Below the pieces are notes generated by a model. That model made no database searches. It was not told the DNA's origin and worked only from the letters and a program-made list of their open reading frames with translations. A DNA stretch of 64,000 nucleotides from Myxococcales bacterium. GTDB taxonomy: Bacteria > Myxococcota_A > Bradymonadia > UBA7976 > UBA1532. A program made the position numbers and the translations under genes. Shown in pieces: positions 58,991 to 64,000 of the stretch (its first letter is position 1; the number at the start of each line of letters is the position of its first letter). The stretch lies in NCBI GenBank assembly GCA_020633465.1, contig JACKDN010000003.1:496001-560000 (forward strand), written 5' to 3'.

Positions 58991-59458
58991 ATGCGTTCCA
59001 TGGCCGCCCTGACCGCCCTCGCCCTGTCTTCTGCGCCCGCCGCCGCCCTCGCCGAGCCCACCGTGGGCGCCGGCGTGGCCGTGGGTGAGGCGAACGGCAT
59101 CGCCCTGAAGGTGCTGCTGGGTGATCGCCACGCGGTCGCCGCGGGCATCGACTACGGGCTCATCGACGAACACCTGCGCCTGCACCTCGACTACCTGGTG
59201 CACTTCGGGTGGATCGGCGGCATCGGCACGCGACCCGGCGGCAGCCGGCACACGCTGAGCCCCTACGTGGGCATCGGCGGCTACCTCTCCATCGAGGATC
59301 CCGACGACGACCTGGGCGCCCGGGTGCCGCTGGGGCTGGCCTGGCTGCCGCCCGAGGTGCCGATCGACGTCTTCCTCGAGGTGGCGCCGATGGTGGCGCT
59401 GCTGCCCGGCACCGAGGTGGGCGTCGGGGCCACCCTGGGCGTTCGCTACTACTTCTGA
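58991..59458 (+). CDS. small outer-membrane beta-barrel-like protein
   Basis: 155 residues starting with a signal peptide (RSMAALTALALSSAPAAALA, about 1-22). The mature part alternates polar and hydrophobic residues (VGVGATLGVRYYF at the end) and finishes in an aromatic residue, a hallmark of outer-membrane barrels. An eight-stranded barrel would fit the length. A lipoprotein gene with nearly the same first codons follows 59 bases downstream. Confidence 0.72.
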   Translation: MRSMAALTALALSSAPAAALAEPTVGAGVAVGEANGIALKVLLGDRHAVAAGIDYGLIDEHLRLHLDYLVHFGWIGGIGTRPGGSRHTLSPYVGIGGYLSIEDPDDDLGARVPLGLAWLPPEVPIDVFLEVAPMVALLPGTEVGVGATLGVRYYF

Positions 59459-59517
59459 GGCGCGCCGCGTGGCCTGCCTCTCGCCCCATCCGGACTCTGA
59501 TGACCAGGAGAACCACC

Positions 59518-60264
59518 ATGATGCGTTCGATGGCCCTGACCTTGTGCGCCTTCTTCCTGTTGGGCGGCTGCAGCGACGACGACACGACGCCGTCCGACAG
59601 CCGCCCGCCCACCGAGACCGAGCGGGCCGATCTGGAGGCCGCCCTCGCCCACACCGCCGTCGAGGGCGACGGCGCGACCGTGCGGGTGATGGGCGATCTG
59701 TCCGGGCTGCTGATCGATCGGCCGGGGCCGGTGCACGTCGTGCCCGGCGTGACCAGCCAGACGCTGCGGTTCGGGCCGTGGTCGTGGTCGCTGGAGATCA
59801 CGTGCCTGACGGCCGCGGGCGGCGTGGTCGAGTGCCAGGCCGAGCCCGAGGTCGTCGAGGTGACGCTCGCGTGGACCGGGCAGGTGACGTTGCCGCGGCG
59901 CAGCGTCGAGGGGCGCTACCAGGGCAGCTGGCAGCTGACGCGCCTCGCGGGCGAGCGGGTGGTGATCGACGGCGACGGTGAGCTGTGGATCGAGGGCGCG
60001 TTCGACAGCGCCAGCGGCGCCAACTCGAAGACGACGCTGCTGAACTGGGTGGCCGTGTACGACGACATCGTGGTGGACACCGCCCGCCGTGATCCCGTGG
60101 ACGGGTCGGCCAGCTACGCCATCCGCATCGAGCGCGAGCACGAGACGCCCGGGCGCACGCGCGTGGACGTCACCGAGGCGCGGGCCGTGGTCGAGTTCGA
60201 CGACGGGCGGGCGTGGCTGACGGTGGCCGACGGCGAGCGGCGGCGGCTGCAGACGCGCGAATGA
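59518..60264 (+). CDS. lipoprotein, unknown function
   Basis: 248 residues. ATG 59518 is chosen because CAGGAG lies just upstream. The lipobox is LLGGCSDD. The rest is rich in strands with a calycin-like rhythm, and I do not recognise the family. It is probably co-transcribed with the outer-membrane protein upstream and shares its sigma-54 promoter. It ends nine bases before the second copy of the 100-bp repeat. Confidence 0.75.
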   Translation: MMRSMALTLCAFFLLGGCSDDDTTPSDSRPPTETERADLEAALAHTAVEGDGATVRVMGDLSGLLIDRPGPVHVVPGVTSQTLRFGPWSWSLEITCLTAAGGVVECQAEPEVVEVTLAWTGQVTLPRRSVEGRYQGSWQLTRLAGERVVIDGDGELWIEGAFDSASGANSKTTLLNWVAVYDDIVVDTARRDPVDGSASYAIRIEREHETPGRTRVDVTEARAVVEFDDGRAWLTVADGERRRLQTRE

Positions 60265-60272
60265 CGCGGGGC

Positions 60273-60370
60273 CATCCCCAACCCCCACCCACCCGATCTC
60301 GGGGGCGTCGCCGGGGGCGCGAGGTCGCTTCGCTCTATCGGACAAACGCGGCCCGTGTTGCACGAATCGA
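60273..60370 (-). repeat. dispersed ~100-bp intergenic repeat, copy B
   Basis: Inverted counterpart of 6329-6428. It lies between convergent genes here too (lipoprotein and multihaem protein), so both copies occupy the same kind of site 54 kb apart. Confidence 0.85.
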
Positions 60371-60442
60371 CGCGACAATCTCGAAAGATGTGTCGTTCCG
60401 AGAGGTTGCGGCCGGCCCGTCGGGCCCTGCCCGGCCGCGCGC

Positions 60443-62530
60443 TCAGGGCGCGACCTCCACCGTCCACACGTCCCGCGCCATGTCCACCACGTCCACGAAG
60501 TCGTCCAGCGTCGCTTCGGTCACCCGCCGCGTCCCCCGCGCCGCCTCGCGGGCCGCCAGCGTGCGCAGCAGCCGCGGCGGGAAGAACCGGAAGCGCACCC
60601 GCGCCTCGACGACCAGCGGCCCCACCACCCCCACGGGCACGGTCACCGCGTAGCGGGCCAGCCGCGGCTCGAAGGGCCGCAGCGCGTTGCCATCGAAGAA
60701 GCGGTTCGCCTCCAGCGGGTTCGCCACCGGGGGCGGATGCCCCGGCGTCGCCGTGCGATAGCGGTGCCGCGTGTACACCGCGCGCTCGCTGGCGTACGGG
60801 CTGCGGCGCTCGGCCGGATCCTGATCCAGCACGGGCGGCGCGTCGGGCCCCGGCACGTAGGGCGCGGCCGTCGGCGCCAACCAGTGCGCGTTCTCCTCCT
60901 CGACGGGCGCGCCCTCGGCGTCCACCGCCAACCGCTGGAACTGATTGGTGAACAGCACCAGCCCCTGGTCCAGCCCCAGGCTGCGCAGATCGGCGTCGGG
61001 CCCGGGCAGCGCGCACGCCTCGGTGAACGCCTCGGCGTCCATCTCCACCAGCTCGTGCCGCAGATCCTCGTCCTCGACGCGCCCGTCCCCGTCGCGGTCG
61101 ATCAGGTAGCCCGACCGGTACACCACGCAGCGGCCGGCGGCGCACACCCCGCTGCGCTCGGCGCGCGCCCGCCGGCGCCACGTCCGATCGTCCGGCCGAA
61201 GGGTCGCGTCGAGCTGCCCGTCGGGGCCACGCACGGCGCAGCCGAAGGGCGGATCGTCGAAGAATCGCGGCGCCTCGACGAGATCCTCGCAGTCCAGGTC
61301 GACCTCACAGGTGCGCCCCGCGTCGGTCACCGTCAGCGCCACCCACACCTCGCGCTCCTGGCTGAACCCGGCCGGCACGTTGTGGCCGGCGCCGACGTTC
61401 TCGATCCACGCGGTCACCTCGAGCGGCGCCCGCCGCTGCGCGGTCGTCGGCGTCTCGCTGAGGTCGAGCGTCAACGCCGCCTTCAACATCGCGTCCCGCC
61501 GCTGCCGCACGCAGGCCGGCCCGCCGAAGGCGTCGGTGGCCGTCGCGCAGTGCGCCTCGACGCCCACCTTGTCCTCGAAGGGCACCACCGGGTGGCTCGC
61601 CCCCACCATCGCGTGCACCGCCACCCGCCGCCGCGGTGTGCGCCGGCCGTCCTCCGGCACCGCGGCCGGCCCGGCGGGGTACAGCTTGTCGGCCTTGCGC
61701 GTCAGCGACGCCGGATCGACGCCGGCGAAGGCGGCGCCGTACTCGACCACGTCCCGGAAGCCCCGGGACGGGTACAGGCTCATGTGGCAGTCCTGGCAGG
61801 TGACCACCTCGCCTTCGCCCTCGCGCCCGTCGTGCAGGCCGCCGATGCCCGGCTGCCCGCGCAGCGGGTTCTGCGGGTGCTCGGCGTCGGCCCAGGGGCT
61901 CGCGGCCCACTCGCTGAAGAGGTTCTCGAGGCGCCCGAAGGGCTCGCCGGCCACGACGTCGGGCTGATCCAGCCGCACGTCGTGGCAGGCCCCGCAGAAG
62001 CGCGCCGACCGCAGGTGCTCGGCGCCCTCGTCGGTGCTGTGGTGGAAGGTGCTGGCCACCGCGCCGCCGAAGGGGCCCCGTTTGCTCGCGCCGGGGCTGA
62101 CGGCGAAGGCCGCGTTGGCGATCCCGTCGCCGGCGGGCCCGGTGACGCGGTGGCACAGGTCGCAGGTCAGCGCGTCGTCGGGGGTCACCGCCTCGGCGAA
62201 GGCGTCGGTGCCGTCGAACACCAGCCCGCGCGCGGCGGCCACCGGCGCGTGGCACGCCGCGCAGCGGTTGGCGTCGGGGCCGTCGGCGGTGAAGCGCCCG
62301 CCGCTGACGTCGGCCAGCGCTTGCTGCATCGCCAGGTAGACCGGCGAGGTGGCCGCGTAGCGCATCGGCGAGCCGCGCAGCTCCTCGGCCTGCCGCGGGT
62401 GACAGGGCGCGCAGGCGCTGACCGGCAGCAGCGTCGCGTGCGCCGCCTCGTCGATCGCCGGCGTCGTGTCGCCGCCGTCGTCACAGCCCTGCAGCGCGCC
62501 CACGATCAGCCAGATCAGGCGCCCCCTCAC
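60443..62530 (-). CDS. penta-haem cytochrome c lipoprotein
   Basis: 695 residues from GTG. A lipobox (ALQGC) places it in the envelope. Five CXXCH haem-binding motifs are visible (CAPCH, CAACH, CDLCH, CGACH, CQDCH), all in the first 260 residues. A beta-rich C-terminal part follows with no clear family (NDVVDMARDVWTV near the end), perhaps an unrelated accessory fold. It should pass electrons in the periplasm. The GTG overlaps the stop of the aminotransferase gene upstream (GTGA). No partner oxidoreductase is in view. Confidence 0.85.
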   Translation of the reverse strand: MRGRLIWLIVGALQGCDDGGDTTPAIDEAAHATLLPVSACAPCHPRQAEELRGSPMRYAATSPVYLAMQQALADVSGGRFTADGPDANRCAACHAPVAAARGLVFDGTDAFAEAVTPDDALTCDLCHRVTGPAGDGIANAAFAVSPGASKRGPFGGAVASTFHHSTDEGAEHLRSARFCGACHDVRLDQPDVVAGEPFGRLENLFSEWAASPWADAEHPQNPLRGQPGIGGLHDGREGEGEVVTCQDCHMSLYPSRGFRDVVEYGAAFAGVDPASLTRKADKLYPAGPAAVPEDGRRTPRRRVAVHAMVGASHPVVPFEDKVGVEAHCATATDAFGGPACVRQRRDAMLKAALTLDLSETPTTAQRRAPLEVTAWIENVGAGHNVPAGFSQEREVWVALTVTDAGRTCEVDLDCEDLVEAPRFFDDPPFGCAVRGPDGQLDATLRPDDRTWRRRARAERSGVCAAGRCVVYRSGYLIDRDGDGRVEDEDLRHELVEMDAEAFTEACALPGPDADLRSLGLDQGLVLFTNQFQRLAVDAEGAPVEEENAHWLAPTAAPYVPGPDAPPVLDQDPAERRSPYASERAVYTRHRYRTATPGHPPPVANPLEANRFFDGNALRPFEPRLARYAVTVPVGVVGPLVVEARVRFRFFPPRLLRTLAAREAARGTRRVTEATLDDFVDVVDMARDVWTVEVAP

Positions 62531-63360
62531 TGCGCGGCTACCAGCGCCGCGTAGGCCGCCTGCACGGTCGCGGTCACCGGCCCCGGCGCCGGCAGTGGGC
62601 GATGATCCAGGCGCCGCACCGGCACCACGCCGCGGGTGCTGCTGGTGACGAACATCTCGCCCGCCGCCGCCAGATCCGCGTGCGGGATGGGCGCCTCGAC
62701 CACCGCCACGCCGCTCGCGCGCGCCACCTGCAGCACCTTGCGCCGCGTGATGCCGTCGAGGATGTCCGACTCGAGCGGCGGCGTGTGCACGGCCTCGCCG
62801 AAGACCGCGAAGAAGGTGCTGGTGCCGCCCTCGAGCACGAAGCCGTGATCGTCCACCCGCAGCACCTCGTCGGCCCCGCGCCGCTTCGCCTCGGCCACCG
62901 CCAGCACCACCGGCAGCTTGTTGCTGCTCTTGGCCTTGGCGTCCAGGGACGCGTGGGCCAGGTGCACCGTGTGCAGCGCGTAGCCCCCGGCCGCCGCGGG
63001 ATCCGGCGTCAGCGGCTGCCCGATGATCACCCGGTTCGCGTGCCCGGCGTCGGCGGGATCCAGCCGCAGCCCCTCGCCGCGCGTCACGATCACCCGCACG
63101 TACACGTCGCCGCCCACCTTCGCGCACACGGCGTCCACCTCGGCCCGCAGCGTCTCGGCGTCGGGATCCATGGGCAGCGCCAGCCGCGCCGCCGACGCCC
63201 ACAGCCGCTCGACGTGGTCGGCCCAGAACAGCGGCCGCCCGCCCGGCGCCGGCATCACCTCGTACACCGCGTCCCCGTGCAGGAAGCCCCGGTCGAACAC
63301 CGAGATGCGGGCCTCTTCGCCCGGCACCACCTCACCGTTGATGCACACCCAACGCGCCAT
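62527..63360 (-). CDS. class IV aminotransferase (BCAT / D-amino acid / ADC lyase type)
   Basis: 277 residues, the usual length. FDRGFLHGDAVYEVM, the PLP-lysine segment AKAKSSNKLPVVLA (Lys144), LEGGTSTFFAVF and SSTRGVVPVRRL mark fold type IV PLP enzymes. Members make branched-chain amino acids, D-alanine/D-glutamate, or p-aminobenzoate from ADC. The residues that discriminate them cannot be judged safely here, so I do not choose. It is co-translated with the cytochrome lipoprotein. Confidence 0.9.
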   Translation of the reverse strand: MARWVCINGEVVPGEEARISVFDRGFLHGDAVYEVMPAPGGRPLFWADHVERLWASAARLALPMDPDAETLRAEVDAVCAKVGGDVYVRVIVTRGEGLRLDPADAGHANRVIIGQPLTPDPAAAGGYALHTVHLAHASLDAKAKSSNKLPVVLAVAEAKRRGADEVLRVDDHGFVLEGGTSTFFAVFGEAVHTPPLESDILDGITRRKVLQVARASGVAVVEAPIPHADLAAAGEMFVTSSTRGVVPVRRLDHRPLPAPGPVTATVQAAYAALVAAQ

Positions 63361-63477
63361 ACGCACCTGATACCGGACCGCCGCCGCCGATGCACGGGGC
63401 AACGGCGCCTGTTCGCGCCCTTGACCCCCGGCGCCCCGAGCGGCTACGCAGGGCGGTCCAACGCCACGAGGTATCCG

Positions 63478-64000
63478 TTGCTGGCCGACGTCCGCCGACT
63501 CTATCGCGAGAGCCTCAAGCCCGCGGATTCGTTGTTCAATCTGTACGTCGCGCGCCCCCCGGCGGCGCTCTTCGTGAAGCTGCTCGCGGGCACCCGCACC
63601 ACCCCGAACCAGGTCACCCTGGTGTCGCTCGTGATCATGCTGGCGGCGGTGGGCGCGTTCCTCGGCTTCGCCGGCCCGCTCGGCCTGTGGCTGGGCGTCG
63701 CGCTCGTCGAGCTCAGCTACGTCTTCGACTGCGTCGACGGCCAGCTCGCCCGGGTCACCGGCCGCACCTCGGTCGTCGGCGCCGAGCTCGACTTCCTGAT
63801 GGACGAGCTGAAGGCCTACCTGCTGGTGGCGGCCCTCGCCGGCCGCTGGCACCTGCACGACGGCGGCGGCGTCCTGGCCCTGTGGATCGGCGTCGCCACC
63901 CTGGCCGTCGTGGCGGCGGCCATCTCGCTGACCAAGTTCGTCCGCAGCCGCGAGTACGCCGAGGCCACCGGCGCCCAGCGCGTGGGCCACGGTCAGGCCG
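63478..64000 (+). CDS. CDP-alcohol phosphatidyltransferase (partial, runs off the window)
   Basis: 174 codons are visible from TTG at 63478 to the right edge. The family motif D-G-x2-A-R-x8-G-x3-D-x3-D is complete: DCVDGQLAR, then G, D and D in GAELDFLMDEL. Several membrane helices surround it. It makes a phospholipid from a CDP-activated alcohol or lipid at the inner membrane. The start is uncertain: TTG 63421 is also in frame, but that position reads better as a -35 box (TTGACC). Confidence 0.88.
   Translation, partial: MLADVRRLYRESLKPADSLFNLYVARPPAALFVKLLAGTRTTPNQVTLVSLVIMLAAVGAFLGFAGPLGLWLGVALVELSYVFDCVDGQLARVTGRTSVVGAELDFLMDELKAYLLVAALAGRWHLHDGGGVLALWIGVATLAVVAAAISLTKFVRSREYAEATGAQRVGHGQA

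Overview
The window is very GC-rich DNA from a bacterium that is almost certainly a member of the Myxococcota (delta-proteobacterial type). The evidence is a MYXO-CTERM-type sorting tail on a giant secreted protein, thrombospondin type 3 and MopE-type Asp/Cys repeats, many Gly/Pro-rich lipoproteins, a DUF4388 protein, TPR-PEGA and kinase-PEGA proteins, and several good sigma-54 promoters. Genes are packed tightly. No gap between genes exceeds 300 bases. Many operon junctions are 4-base GTGA start/stop overlaps.

Layout. 2-2461 (+): paired ArsA-type ATPases, a thioredoxin-like lipoprotein and a DEDDh exonuclease. 2464-4670 (-): two unknown proteins. 4797-6251 (+): a DUF4388 protein, then a 62-residue protein behind a sigma-54 promoter. 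6496-10858 (-): an NAD-linked formate dehydrogenase made of two fused polypeptides. Its catalytic subunit reads through an in-frame TGA as selenocysteine, with a textbook SECIS hairpin. 10981-14051 and 14063-20726 (mostly -): OsmC, a DUF442-type phosphatase lipoprotein, rhomboid, HIT, a lamin-tail lipoprotein, and an operon pnp-cdd-lipoprotein-nfeD-SPFH. 20847-28179 (+): an MBOAT/SGNH locus of the polysaccharide O-acetylation type, with a Nudix/metallo-beta-lactamase fusion inside it.

28952-52186 is a surface-protein region. It holds a 2340-residue calcium-repeat protein with a MYXO-CTERM tail, a MopE-repeat lipoprotein, a prepilin-like fusion protein, further lipoproteins, a seven-bladed FG-GAP propeller lipoprotein and a TPR-PEGA protein. 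An rRNA/tRNA methyltransferase and an FKBP isomerase are interspersed. 52316-54729 (-) is a zinc-ribbon Ser/Thr kinase homologue that has lost its catalytic Asp. A tRNA-Leu(GAG) with its own promoter and terminator follows, then the glycolytic operon gap-pgk-tpiA-secG (-). The window ends with an outer-membrane-type protein and a lipoprotein (+), a penta-haem lipoprotein coupled to a class IV aminotransferase (-), and the start of a CDP-alcohol phosphatidyltransferase (+).

Two cross-cutting observations matter for any reader. A repeat of about 100 bp occurs twice in inverted orientation, each time between convergent genes (6329-6428 and 60273-60370). At least four long genes also carry a single-base frameshift inside GC-only tracts (near 16091, 26265, 42090 and 53335), which looks more like assembly error than decay. 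I worked by eye only; no similarity search was run.
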